From NCBI RefSeq assembly GCF_020520425.1, contig NC_079490.1, forward strand, positions 6,696,001-6,760,000: a stretch of 64,000 nt of DNA, in the 5' to 3' direction. Positions within the stretch are counted from its first letter, which is position 1. Each line of letters begins with the position of its first letter. This DNA comes from Spinacia oleracea (lineage: Eukaryota; Streptophyta; Magnoliopsida; Caryophyllales; Amaranthaceae). The notes under the pieces were generated by a model. That model saw nothing but the letters and a program-made list of their open reading frames with translations, searched no databases and was not told the DNA's origin. Below are positions 30,173-41,037 of the stretch, one piece after another. The position numbers and the translations under genes are program-made.

Positions 30173-31323
30173 TGGCCTGTTTGGTTACAAGAATTTCATT
30201 TCAAATGTTGAAATTGGCCCAAATGACATGTTTGGAAATTAGAAGGATTTGAATTTGGATTTGGGCCAAATCCAAGTCTCTTAAGAAATACACCCAATAT
30301 GTAGAATTTCAAATGCACGCTCAAATGAAGTCATTTGAAATCCAGAGACATCTTACTGCCTTTCTTCTCCTTTCTCTCTCCTCTGCTACTCATCAACGCC
30401 ATTGATAACCTTCTTCTAACCTTAGATCTGGATTGGCTCTCTTCTCTTAACCTCCATTAATTCTCTCTCCTCACATCTTGTTATTTCAAATTATGCGCTT
30501 CTTCCTATCTCCCCTCCTTACCCAGTATTATATCGTTCATTATTGGTTTTCAATTGCCGACGAACAGAGTCAGATAAGACCACCATCGGTCCACCGCCAC
30601 CATTTTCTCTCTCCTCTACCAAACTCAACCCCTGATTTTCCACCACTCACCCTCTTAGCTTGCAACCAATCTCTCCTCTATAACTATTCCACCGCGCTTT
30701 CATAACGATCACCTCCAACGCCGTCTTCACGGGTCACGACTACCACCTCCATAACCATCTATCCACACCTGTAACCGTCTTGTCCATCGTTGCGTTGCTA
30801 GCTGTTTATCCCTTCAATTGCAGTGTGGAGCGTATATGTCAAAGGTTACAATCCATATCCTCTGGTCTGGATTGTTTCTCTAATTAATCACATGAAATAA
30901 TTAGAGAAACTGGAATATAGATCCAGACCAGAGGAAATGGTTGCAAGCTTCCAGTTGCTCTAGTTATGACATGAAATATTCTTTGTAAAAAAAATAGAAT
31001 CACATGAAATATCAATGATTTAGAAAGAAGAGGACTTATAGGGATGGAGGTTTCCTTTAAGAATCGAAAGAGATGAAATTTAGAGTGAAATCCGCAATAT
31101 TGATTAGTAAAAATAAGGGAAATTAATTGTATAATTAGAATATGTTGATTAATTTTTGTTGTTAGTAACTGGTTTGTGTGAGAGATATAGGGGGTGAATT
31201 TGAAATGATTATTTGAAATTCTTAGTTTTTAACAAACAAAGAATTTGGAATTGAATTCCAGTATTTGAATTTCCACATTTGAAATGAATCATTTCAAATG
31301 AAATGATGTATCCAAACACTACC
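30173..31323. mobile_element. Tourist/Harbinger-like non-autonomous element
   Basis: Ends TGGCCTGTTTGGTTACA and TGTATCCAAACACTACC are imperfect inverted repeats, each continuing into TTTCATTTCAAATG or its complement. Both ends are flanked by TTA (30170-30172, 31324-31326), the usual PIF/Harbinger target. The centre (about 30858-30936) contains a long hairpin with arms CCTCTGGTCTGGA/TCCAGACCAGAGG and TTTCTCTAATTA/TAATTAGAGAAA. No transposase. Confidence 0.65.
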
Positions 31324-31335
31324 TTAGAGAACATT

Positions 31336-31490
31336 GTAAATTAGGGTTTTCCTATTTGAAATTCCCACTTTCCCTCTTCCATCAATTGATCTCTTTGCGC
31401 CCTCTTCCATCAGTCAGGTCTTCACTGCCATTCTCAAATTAAAACACCTTCAACCTTATTCCACCATTATTACTTCCACCATTATTACTC
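31336..31490 (+). pseudogene. PPR gene N-terminal fragment
   Basis: AAATTAGGGTTTTC..., TCTTCCATCAATTGATCTCT TTGCG and CACCTTCAACCTTATTCCACC match the start of the PPR genes at 59482 (about 59709-59855) and 34017. No PPR repeats follow; F-box-family upstream sequence starts within 70 bp. A host-gene fragment of the Rf-like PPR cluster. Confidence 0.6.
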
Positions 31491-31555
31491 TGTCCAGGCA
31501 GCCTGAAACAACGGAATCTTACTCTCATCGGCTCATCGCTGTTTTTGCTGACATG

Positions 31556-31824
31556 GTGATTTAATTGAATTATTTAATTCTAAAATAAATTGGATATTTA
31601 ATATTTATTGATCTTTTTGTAAAACTAGCTATTTGTTTCCTTATTTTATCTTTTTATTTTTGTTAACATACAGTTTCCTTATCATATTAAGTCTCTAGTG
31701 TTATATTCTTGTATAGTACTGGAGAATTATGTATTTTAGGAAACTAAATATCTTGTATTTTTGTGTATATGGATTATTCTAGTTTCCTACTAGGTTTTCG
31801 GCACCTAGAACATTATGTTGTATA
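31556..31824 (+). promoter_or_regulatory. upstream block of the truncated third F-box copy
   Basis: Contains GGTGATTTAATTGAATTATT TAATTC, TTTGTTTCCTTATTTTATC, TTAAGTCTCTAGTGTTATAT and GGAGAATTATGTATTTTAGG in the same order as upstream of F-box gene 2. This copy shows the unbroken order used to infer the split promoter of gene 1. Confidence 0.55.
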
Positions 31825-32139
31825 CTCCCTCCGTTCCGGAATACTTGATCTGTTTTACTTATCGGGCCGTCCCTTAATACTTGACCTGTTTCTAAAAATG
31901 GAAATATTATAACAATATTATATTATTTCTCACTCCACCCCTATTAACCCACCTACCCCCTACTCCATACAAAAAATAATTAAAAATTCAACCCATACTC
32001 TCCCTCAACCCCACCCTTTACACATTTCCCACTACTACATTAAAATAATACCCCACTATCAACTACTACCTATTAAATTAAATAAGTCAATTCAAGTCCC
32101 TTAAACTCTGTGCCGGTCAAACCGGGTCGAGTATTAAAA
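31825..32139. mobile_element. Stowaway-like MITE with degenerate right end
   Basis: The left end CTCCCTCCGTTCCGGAATAC follows TA. The right side (GGGTCGAGTATTAAAAAATT) matches only the inner part of the inverted repeat. It interrupts F-box-family upstream sequence that is continuous in gene 2. Confidence 0.6.
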
Positions 32140-32210
32140 AATTTCCTACTCTCATATTTTGTCATATAAAAATCATATTTTCCATAGAGATCGACGGTTG
32201 AGCTTTGTCA

Positions 32211-32444
32211 ATGGAGAACAATGTCACAGGGCAGAAAGAAGACATGTTGAGTTCACTTCCAGACGATATCCTCACCAAAATACTAAATTCTGCTTCCACC
32301 TCCGTCCTATCCACCCGATGGCGTTATCTCTGGACCGGAATCACCAACTTTGTCGTGTTGTCTGAAACCGGCAAACCCCACAACGACATCCTTTTGTTAC
32401 AAAACCTTGTTTTTTTAAATTTTAGTGGTTCCAAACAAGGGTAA
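32211..32444 (+). pseudogene. truncated F-box/FBD copy 3
   Basis: From ATG at 32211 it encodes an F-box of the same family (DMLSSLPDDILTKIL, then TSVLSTRWRYLWTGITNFVV). Six residues of the F-box present in genes 1 and 2 (SCLLIN/SCLPIN) are missing through an in-frame deletion at about 32286. Homology ends at about 32408 (LLLQNL); the frame then runs into unrelated sequence and stops at 32442-32444. All LRR and FBD parts are gone. A Stowaway-type MITE starts 15 bp later. It could still give a 77-aa F-box-only peptide, but I regard it as a pseudogene. Confidence 0.75.
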
Positions 32445-32459
32445 AGTGAAAAGTTAGTA

Positions 32460-33466
32460 CTCCCTCCGTATTTTTTTAAGAGATACACTTGGTTGGGCAC
32501 GGGTCTTAAGAAGAATAAAAGAAGTGGGGTTGGGGTAGATATTTTAATAAATAAGTACATTGGGGACCATGTCTTTTTGAACAAGTGGAGGTGGGGGGTG
32601 GGGTGGGTGTAGTTAGGGGTGTTTATGGGTGGTTAACCGTCCCGAAACTTGATTCGGTTCGGTAACCGAAAATTTCGGTTCGGCATTTTCATGAACCGTA
32701 ACCGTACCGTTTAAACCGGTTACCGTTTAAACGGTTAACCGCGGTTTCGGTACGGTTACCCGGTTAACCATAAACCGCTATTAAATTATTTATTTTTATT
32801 TTGGATCACATTTATCGTATTATTTTTTTACAAAAAATAACAATCTGAAATAGAAGATCAAGTCAAACAAAAATAAGTGTAAACAATGTCTAAAATTACA
32901 CAAGTTCATCAACTTCAAACAAAAGTACGAAGTAACATACTTATTGTTTCAAGAAAGGACTAATGGGCTAAGAGCCTAAGAAATAAGTACACTAATTGGG
33001 CTAGTTGTGCACAAACAAACATTTTTTTACTTAAATACTTTACCTATAATTTTGTGATTTTGTCACCTCCAACTAAATTAAATTGAATTATTTTTTTGAA
33101 AAAATAAATTTCGGTTTATTCGGTTAACCGTTTTGTCAAAAATTGTAACCGTAACCGACCCGTTTAACCGTTAATTTTGCCGGTTCGATTACCGTAACCG
33201 TTTATATTATTTTTTCGGTTCGGTTTACCGCCCATTTAGGTCGGTTTTTTCGGTTTTCGGTACGGTACGCGGTTACGGTTTTTTATGAACACCCCTAGGT
33301 GTAGTTGTAAAATTATTTTTTAATTGGATGGTGGGTCATAAAGTGTAGTAGATATATTATTTAATTAGGTAGTGGGGTTGATAAGTTACCAAAAATGGCA
33401 AGTGTATCTCTTAAAAAAATACGGCCGGAAAAGGCAAGTGTATCTCTTAAAAAAATACGGAGGGCG
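32460..33466. mobile_element. Stowaway-type MITE carrying a nested hAT element
   Basis: Inverted ends CTCCCTCCGTATTTTTTTAA and complement next to TA. Inner sequence GAGATACACTTG...CAAGTGTATCTC matches the copy at 47796-48077, which lacks the insertion. The right terminus is doubled: CAAGTGTATCTCTTAAA-AATACGG occurs twice, separated by CCGGAAAAGG, in both copies. Confidence 0.85.
32614..33297. mobile_element. hAT-type non-autonomous element nested in the MITE
   Basis: 684 bp with ends TAGGGGTGTTTAT and ATGAACACCCCTA, flanked by the perfect 8-bp duplication GGTGTAGT (32606-32613, 33298-33305). Both halves are full of AACCG/CGGTT words (CGGTTCGGTAACCG), giving much secondary structure. No transposase. 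Confidence 0.9.
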
Positions 33467-34016
33467 TACATCTATAATTAGAAACAGGAAAATAATTTTG
33501 GGACGCTCGTTTAGGAAAGCAGGAAGATAATTTTGGGACGGAGGGAGTACGAATTAAGGAGTAGTGAAAAAAAAAAACAGTCAAGAGACAAAAGGACCCT
33601 TACCCTCTCCTTGATCCTTCTCCTTCTACGCCGGTCCTACCTTCATTTACTAACCAGCCAGCCCATCCACCGCCACCGCTGCCACCACCACCACCGCCAC
33701 CTTCGTCTACTCCTAAGACACCACCAAACCTTTAATCTTCACAGATATCCTCCTTATCTCCCCCTTTCTAAGAATCTCCAGAGAAGCTGAAGGAGAGGGA
33801 GAGAAAACCGCCATTGTTAGGATTTTTCAGCCGACGGAAAGAGAAAAAATTCGCAGATATTGTAAGTCGGAATTTTCAAATGATTACAAATTTACAACTG
33901 GAAATTGCTAATGTCTCACTTGGCGCTGAGAATTGAGAACTGAGAAATCAAAGAGGAAAGCAGCAGAAGCAATACCTTCATTCTGCAATACTCCGTGTAA
34001 AGGAGAAGACACAGAG
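33467..34016 (+). promoter_or_regulatory. upstream region of PPR gene 1
   Basis: Begins with a second MITE-like end (TTTTGGGACGGAGGGAGTA, 33530-33549). A Pro/His-rich GCCACC stretch follows (about 33660-33710), which looks like a 5' leader rather than coding DNA. No clear TATA box. Confidence 0.35.
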
Positions 34017-35834
34017 ATGAAGATTACACCTCAAGCTTTTGCAGCCTTCTTCCATGGCGGTAATGCTCTTTATCCTCCTTTTCTATTTCATTCCAGACAT
34101 TTTTCTCATTTCCCTTTCCCTAGTACAATACATGTTGCTATTCATGATCGTCACCTATTTATCAATTCTGTTAGAGATCAATGCAAATTAGGGTTTACTG
34201 ATCTTAATCATCCAATTTCTCTCTTCCGCCAATTAATCTACTTGCGTCCTCTTCCTTCTGTTATCGATTTCAATCAGCTCTTCACTTCTATGCTCAAATT
34301 GAAAAACCTAAAACCTCATTTGACCATTATTTCTCTCTCCAGCAACCTTGAATTATCGGGTATTCGACCCGATAGGTATTCTATGGGTATTCTTGCCAAT
34401 TGTTACTGCCATTTGGGCAGAATTGATTTCGGTTTGTCTCTTATGGGTAAGTCCCTTAAGCTTGGTTATCCTCCAAATTGTATTACCTTTACCACTTTGA
34501 TCAATGGCTTTATCCACTGTGATGAGCTTCCCCAAGCTGTTCAATTATTGGACAAAATTGTTAAGCTTGGTTTAAAACCTGACATTGTTACCTATGGTGC
34601 AATGATCAAAGGGCTCTGTAGGATAGGCGACAATGCCGGCGCTCTCAGTTTACTTAACAAAATGCAATCAGAAGGTCTTTGTAAGCCTAACCTTCTCATA
34701 TATACCACTGTTATTGGTAGTCTTTGTGAGGAAGGATTATTAAAAGAGGGCTTGGACCTGTTCTCTGTAATGAAAACTGAGGGCATTCAACCTGATCCTG
34801 TCACTTATATCTCCTTGGTTCGAGGCCTCTACAATTCCGGCTGTAGGGAACAGGCTAAGGTTGTATTGGATGAAATGATAGAGAGCAAAATAGCACCAAA
34901 TCTTAAGACCTACAACATGCTGGTTGAAATGTTTTGTAAAGATGGGAGTGTTGATGATGCACACACCAATCTAGAGCTTATGATTGAACGAGGATTAACT
35001 CCAGATATAGATACTTACAATGCTTTACTCAATGGTTATTGTTGGCGTGGTCATATGAAAGGTGCCAATAAGATACGTTACCTAATGGAAAAAAACAATT
35101 GTGAGCCTGATCTTTTGAGTTTCAATACTATGATTAATGGATATGTGAAACTAAAATGCATTGACAAGGCCCTCAAATTATTCCAAGAATTGCTTCTAAA
35201 GAGAATAAAACCTGATGTTTTTACGTATAGTACTCTAATTGACGGCTTGTGTAAAGCCAGGAGAATTACACATGCAAACCAGTTGTTCACAGAAATGCAA
35301 GCTCAGAGAGTTATTCCAAATGTTGTCACGTATAATTCCTTACTTGACGGCTTATGCAAAACTGCACGGTTTGATGAGGCACGAGCAATACTTGAAGATA
35401 TGGGCAGTAAAGGAGTTCAACCTGATACTGTCTCTTACAATATCCTAATGAACAGCTTGTGTGAGGCTGGACACCTTGAAGATGCAGCAAATTTCTTTTC
35501 TGATCTTGTGTTGAACGGTCTGCAACCTAGTCTTGAAACATACAATATAATGGTTAAAGGCTGCTGTAAGAAGGGATTGATGAATGAAGCTGCTAAAATA
35601 TTGAGAAAAATGGAGGAAGACGGTTATTCCCCAAATAATGTCACTTATAATTTGATCATCAGAAGATATGTTTTCAAAAAGGACTTATCGAAAGCATTAT
35701 ACTACCGTGATCTCATGCTTAGCAAAGGATTTAAAGCTGATGCATACACTTCCTCATTACTTGTTGACCTCTTGTCCTCTGATAACTTAGTTCAAGGGTC
35801 TACATCAGAAGCTTATCAACTGAATGGAATTTAG
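34017..35834 (+). CDS. P-class PPR protein 1 (Rf-like)
   Basis: Encodes 605 aa, intronless, as usual for PPR genes. After an N-terminus without acidic stretches that may be an organelle presequence (MKITPQAFAAFFHGGNALYP), about 14 tandem 35-residue PPR motifs run to the end. Examples: DIVTYGAMIKGLCRIGDNAG, DVFTYSTLIDGLCKARRITH, NVVTYNSLLDGLCKTARFDE. No E/DYW or SMR tail is present. P-class PPR proteins bind organellar RNA base by base. Rf-like members often affect mitochondrial transcripts linked to male sterility; the actual target is unknown. The start is the first ATG of the frame. A close paralogue lies at 59482-61356, and decayed pieces flank both genes. The last ~15 residues (QGSTSEAYQLNGI) differ from gene 2 (DSSKALFQKFIK), probably by a frame change near the end. 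Confidence 0.88.
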   Translation: MKITPQAFAAFFHGGNALYPPFLFHSRHFSHFPFPSTIHVAIHDRHLFINSVRDQCKLGFTDLNHPISLFRQLIYLRPLPSVIDFNQLFTSMLKLKNLKPHLTIISLSSNLELSGIRPDRYSMGILANCYCHLGRIDFGLSLMGKSLKLGYPPNCITFTTLINGFIHCDELPQAVQLLDKIVKLGLKPDIVTYGAMIKGLCRIGDNAGALSLLNKMQSEGLCKPNLLIYTTVIGSLCEEGLLKEGLDLFSVMKTEGIQPDPVTYISLVRGLYNSGCREQAKVVLDEMIESKIAPNLKTYNMLVEMFCKDGSVDDAHTNLELMIERGLTPDIDTYNALLNGYCWRGHMKGANKIRYLMEKNNCEPDLLSFNTMINGYVKLKCIDKALKLFQELLLKRIKPDVFTYSTLIDGLCKARRITHANQLFTEMQAQRVIPNVVTYNSLLDGLCKTARFDEARAILEDMGSKGVQPDTVSYNILMNSLCEAGHLEDAANFFSDLVLNGLQPSLETYNIMVKGCCKKGLMNEAAKILRKMEEDGYSPNNVTYNLIIRRYVFKKDLSKALYYRDLMLSKGFKADAYTSSLLVDLLSSDNLVQGSTSEAYQLNGI

Positions 35835-36624
35835 ATGACAGCAAGTTTGCTAGATATTTTATACCTTGGGTATTGATCTGTTGTTCTCCAGGTATCTTAT
35901 TTATCTTTCTGTTAGAGTAATCAATTGCTTATGCAGGGGTCTTTCCTATGTTGCTATGACTACTCAATTTGTTTTTTTGGCAACAAGTACAAATATTGGT
36001 TTTCTGTGAGTTCTGTAGAAGTTCAATGCTCTGTATTTCTTCTGTATCTTCATGAAGAACATGCTATTCCTTGTCCTAAGTTAAGATTGTTCTGTCTTTC
36101 CTGGTTATTTGCTTTATGACTAATAGGAATATACAGGGAGTGCTAAAAATTTGGATGAGCACCATTGAAATAGGCACTCCAATTTAAATCTGTGGTGTTT
36201 GGACTGCAGAGATGCAAAGGGTTACATGAGCCATACGGACAAAACAAACCTGTAGAAACCATGTACATCATACTTGGAGCATAATCCGATATACTAAAAA
36301 ATCTGAATTGGAGTAGGAGAATTGGAGAATATGAGCTGCAGCAATGAAGCAGTGGTAATATCCAGCATTCCAGTCTATTGGGTTTGATATCCCCATTTAG
36401 TTAGGTAGTAAGCCTAGTATCTGCAGTACTAGTCACTTCATTTCACTCTTTGCTCTTGTTTTTCATTATTTGTTCCACCCATGAAGGTTAATTATGTGGT
36501 TTAATTGTTCTTTCGACATGGTAATAACCCTGTCAATAATGAAAATTGTAGATATACACAGCTTCTCTCAATTTATTGAGAGATGACTACTTGGGATGGA
36601 CCAAAATTTGCTATTGTTTCTTTT
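35835..36624. other. PPR gene 1 3' flank
   Basis: Non-coding. TTTTTTGGCAACAAGTAC and AAGTTCAATGCTCTGTATTT (near 35965-36040) recur in the flanks of PPR gene 2 (about 61498-61560) and of a remnant (about 62410-62480). So the duplicated unit includes the 3' flank. Confidence 0.5.
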
Positions 36625-37027
36625 GTCTCCATGAGTGCTTTTGACAGCTTGTGTGAAGCTGAACGGTTTAAAGATGCAGCAAATATCTTATCAGATCTTC
36701 TGTTCAAGAGTATGCAACCTAGTGGTAAAATATATTACTGGTATAATGATTGATGGCTTTTGGAAGAATGGGCTCATGAGTGAAGCTACTGACTTAAATG
36801 GACAGGAAGTGCAGTTTTTACAACAGTGTCACTATCATACAGCTGTTGGAGGATTTATTCTCAATAATGATATTCCAGGTGCATTATACTACTGGTTATG
36901 GTTGGTAAGGACTCATGCTGAGATTAAAGCCTTGCTCATCGAGTCATCGTGCATATTTCCTACAATAATAAGAGGTTGCTGCAAAAGTTCATTGATTGAC
37001 ATGAAGTTGAGATTATGGCCACTGTGA
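36625..37027 (+). pseudogene. decayed PPR module A
   Basis: Encodes AFDSLCEAERFKDAANILSD LL and later GLMSEATDL-like words, recognisable as PPR repeats matching SLCEAGHLEDAANFFSDLVL and KKGLMNEAAKIL of gene 1. Frames change several times and no full motif array remains. A following block (GGTTGCTGCAAAAGTTCATTGATTG) recurs at about 62848, showing that the decayed unit was duplicated more than once. Confidence 0.65.
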
Positions 37028-37989
37028 GGAGTACTAGAGACTTTAGATGAGCACCATTGACTTTCTTCTTTGTGTTTTAGTCAAAAACAAGAATGACACT
37101 CCATTTTGATTTTCTGTGTTGCTTATACTGCAGGAATACAGTCAACTGATCCATATAAAACGTCCCAAGACTCGTGGTGGATGAAAAGTAAATCTTTATA
37201 CTCAGGTACATTCTTCCCTAGAGTATTCTGTGGAAAACTAGAAAATCTCAAACAGTTTAAGGGAAGATGAGCTGCTGCAACAGAGAATCACAGCAGTGGT
37301 AATTTTCTAGCCTTTGGAGTTTGATATCACAAATTAGTTAGTGAATATTATACTTGTCTGATGCAGTTCTCTACTAACATACTTCTATTCATTTTGCTCC
37401 TGTCCTTGTACATGGTTGTAGTATTATTTGAATTCGACCCTCTCACTTTGCTGCAAGTATGGTGAAGAGGAACATTTAACTAAGAAGGAAGTAAATGACT
37501 TGAGTCTTTTAATAGGCTAATAAAAGTTGGCTTATTGCATGAGATATGCCATCTGTTACTGCTTGAGTTTAGTGTCTTTGTATTGGTTTTTTTTTTTACC
37601 AAAAAATTAAATAACTATGACACTGATGCTTGTACCATGATTTTCCTCACTGTGTTATCTGAGAAATTCTGGCAATGGTAGGCTAAATTTCTCAGGCTTT
37701 ATGCTAAATGGTTTCTAGGTGGATTGATTTTCCCTCTTCTCCGTTTTCTATGCACCACCAACAACCCAACTTAGCACTCAAAGTTTTTCACGGTTTGTTA
37801 TAGTCTTGAAGGTTAAATATGCAAATCATCTCTTGTCCATTTATATGCAAATCATCTGTTGTCTATTTAGATGGTTTGTTGTATCTTAATCTGTATTCTA
37901 CATGTTATATAATGGTGACTTGCAGATATATTTCGCTCTCCCAACCTGGCAGAGTGGCAGTGACCAAATCATGCTACAATTACCTGTGT
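37028..37989. other. non-coding spacer between PPR remnants
   Basis: AGATGAGCACCATTGA at about 37046 repeats the same words at about 36155, so part of this spacer is a duplicate of the PPR 3' flank. No gene seen. Confidence 0.45.
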
Positions 37990-38300
37990 GTCTCTTTGAA
38001 TGCTTTTGACAGCTTGTGTGAGGCTGAAAGGTTTGCGATGCAGCAAATCTCTATTTAAGGGTCAACGAATTCAATGACTAAAGGCCTCATGAGTGAAGCT
38101 ATATCCGGAAATGGAGAAAGGGCTGCTTTTCCGACAATGTCACTAGTAACACAGTTGGATTTATTCTCAATAACGACTTACCGAGTGATAATAGGAAGTT
38201 GCTACAAAAAAGTTCGTCAACTGCTGATTGCGTCAACAAAGAGTTTTTCACCTACATACTCAATATCGAAGAGCAATGATTCAGTCAGGTTAGTTGTCGT
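37990..38300 (+). pseudogene. decayed PPR module B
   Basis: GAATGCTTTTGACAGCTTGT GTGAGGCTGAAAGGTTTG repeats the start of module A, followed by GGCCTCATGAGTGAAGCTAT and GACAATGTCACTAGTAACAC, which match A and the remnant near 62650. Too broken to be coding. Confidence 0.6.
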
Positions 38301-39068
38301 TGACTCGTTGTTCTGTAGATTTCTGCATCTCTTTTTTTAAAGAAATAACACCATTTTCATGTCAATATTCTTTGAAGTTTGAACAGTCCCTGTAGTTCTG
38401 TTTTCATCATATTCAGACATTTAGTTTGATGTTTTATCCAAATGCTTTTTTGGATGTTAACCTTCTGACCTTTGAATTTAAATCCTTGCATCGTGGTGTT
38501 GGGCCTGCTGGCACTAGTCATTCTTTGGGCTTTACTATCTAAACTTCCACAAAATATTGACACTTGAAGATTCTTGTCTATATTGTTTTAGAATTGATGT
38601 TGATTCTAGATTAAAAGTTCGTCTGCAATTAAAAATTTTTTGAGTAGAAGTTCTTCTGCGTTGTTTTTTTTTTTTTTTTCAATTATAGAATTGTATTATT
38701 ATTTAAGATACACGGAGTAGTAGTGACGATAGAGTAAGGACTAAGGATACATTCTTTTCACCTAAAGACTATTGCACTTACTAGCTTTGTGTACAGTACT
38801 TTAGCTAAATTCTATTCACCTGAAACCATTGAGCTTACTGTTTGAAGTTTATTAGATTTGATTAGAACTTATTTTTTAGTGAGATGAATTTACAAGCTCT
38901 AATTGAACAATTGTGAATACAATTGGACAATCGTCAGAATTTATTGGCCCTCATATGAAAATATTAAATGTAAAGTTATTTTTTCTGTTAAGTGAAGAAA
39001 TAACATAGCTTATGTTTTAACCGGGGTAAAAAAAAAATAACATAGCTATAAGTAGGGAATCACATGTT
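38301..39068. other. intergenic, no gene recognised
   Basis: AT-rich. It has a T17 run at about 38664 and two copies of AATAACATAGCT (about 38998 and 39039). Nothing else seen. Confidence 0.4.
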
Positions 39069-39605
39069 AATTTGTTAAAAAGGACCTTTTATAACCCAAT
39101 TTTGCGAGAAAGGGCCTTATATAATTTTTTTGGTGAAATCACACCTTAATGTAAAAAAAATTTGCGAGAAAGGACCTTATATAATTTTTTTGTGTGAAAT
39201 CACACCCTAATGTAATTTTTTTTTTGCGAAAGACAACCAAAAGTAAATTTCCGGCATTGATTGAGCTTTTACGGCCATTGACTTGCACGTGTGACTTTTT
39301 TTTGCTAATCACACCCAACTTTCCTCCAAAATTCTAAGCTTTAAAACCTAAATTTGAAAAAAAAAATCGAAATAAAATCAAGTTTGAAAATTCAAGACTC
39401 GGGAAAATCAATGTCTTTAGCCAACGTAAGCCACACGTGTTGCTCACGTGCAAGTCAATGGCCGAAAAAGCTCAGTCAATGCCGGAAACTTTCCTTAGGT
39501 CCTTTCTCGCAAAAAAAATTACTTTAAGGTGTGTTTTCACAAAAAAAATTATATAAGGTCCTTTCTCGCAAAATTTGAGTTATAAAAGGTCCTTTTTGGC
39601 AAATT
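39069..39605. mobile_element. long-TIR MITE (Mutator-like?)
   Basis: The two halves are long inverted repeats: AAAAAGGACCTTTTATAACC CAATTTTGCGAGAAAGG at the left is mirrored at the right. Further inside, CGGCATTGA...GGCCATTGACTTGCACGTG is mirrored too. The left arm carries an extra internal copy of TTTGCGAGAAAGGACCTTAT. No convincing target duplication was found. A diverged relative sits in the intron of peroxidase gene 4. Confidence 0.65.
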
Positions 39606-39835
39606 TGCCTTCTATTTATGTATAGTTTCATGCATCCATCTGTATTTTGTAATATGGAGTAATGAAAAGGAGTCATAGTATAGCTAGTATCAATATGAAT
39701 CATGTAATCATATGATGTAAATTACTCCATGCTTCCAAGATTCATTTATGGATTAATAAACTACATTTCCGCGTAATTAGTTTTCCTACAGAGCTTTAGA
39801 ATAGCTCATCAATCAAAAGCCAAAGCTAAACATTA

Positions 39836-41021
39836 CTAATTAACCACCCTACAGTCTTTCCTAATCTCACCCTGACTATCAGTGAGCACGTCAATCGAAC
39901 CCATATGAACCATAGCCTCAGCAAACTTTTCAGCCCAAACTTCACCTTGACAACCAAATCTCTTCACCATACTTGCAGTTTCAGAGCTGTTCATAAGACT
40001 TCGATCCGAGATAAACAATCCTCTCTTGTTTATAACATTTTGGTAATACTTGTTGTCTAACTTATCAGGCGTGACAAAATCTTCAAAAACAGTAGCATTT
40101 GTAGGAGAATCATTAAGGCACTTGGATTTCAACATTCTAGCAAACTCAGGGTCCAATGTGAGACTCGGATCAAGTGTTAGGGTGAGAATAGAACAATGTG
40201 AGACTCCAATAGAATGTGCTCCTGAAAGTGTGACCATTTCCTCTAAGGAAAGACCTTTTCTTTCAAAGCTCTGTTGGAGTATCTGCAAGTTACTAAAGGG
40301 TGAGGGTAGGTTCTGATCTGGGTCTTCTTTAAGTGAGACTCGCCCGTCTCGTCGTCCTGATTGTACTGTATAGTTGATTCCTCCTAATTCGAAGGCACTG
40401 TCTCGGGCTGCAAAGGCTAGGATGTCTGCACAGGAAACTGTTTGTGGGCATCGAGCTTCAAGCTCGGCCTTTGCCTCATCAATCACCTCGTAACCCCGTA
40501 AACTTGGATTGTTTATTATGTTGTCCTTCTCTGTTTGGTTCATTGGAGTTGAATCAAGTAGTATTGAAGCATCACAACCCTGAAAAACTTGTATCAGTGC
40601 ATGAACCATGAAAGTATCCATACTATATAAGATAATTATTGATTTTTGGAGAAATTTCTTCTTCCATTTTTTGAATTATATTAACTTACATTATATTTTT
40701 GTCAAATTCATAGTTAGTTTGTACTGCATAAAACAAATTTTGTCATATTATGGGATTGTCCAAGTTAAAAAGTGCTATGTATAAGGCTACATGTATACAT
40801 ACCCTCACAAAACAATCATGGAAATGCATTCTTATAAGACCGGCTCCTAATCCAGGATTCCTTGTAACCACCTTGTTTACTACATTCCTCACAATTTCCT
40901 CTGCTGAAGGACAGGTCTGTTCATAGAACCCAACCTTCAGAGACGAAGACAACGAGACTGAAGAAGACATACATGCCATTGCGAGAAAGGAGAGCATGCG
41001 AAGGACTGAAGAAGTCAACAT
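39836..41021 (-). CDS. class III peroxidase 1 (two exons)
   Basis: Join of 40803-41021 and 39836-40579 on the minus strand; 320 aa. The intron (40580-40802, GTATGT...CAG) sits directly after DCFVR, the canonical intron-1 site of class III peroxidases; the usual later introns are absent. Features: signal peptide ([21 protein letters not shown]); distal Arg/His in [22 protein letters not shown]; proximal heme His in LSGAHSIG. All eight conserved Cys are present ([37 protein letters not shown]), plus an extra Cys in RFGCQGEVW. Expected to be secreted to the wall/apoplast, oxidising phenolics with hydrogen peroxide. Its closest neighbour is gene 2. The promoter region is duplicated upstream. Confidence 0.9.
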
Positions 41022-41037
41022 TTTCAGTCGAAGAAAA

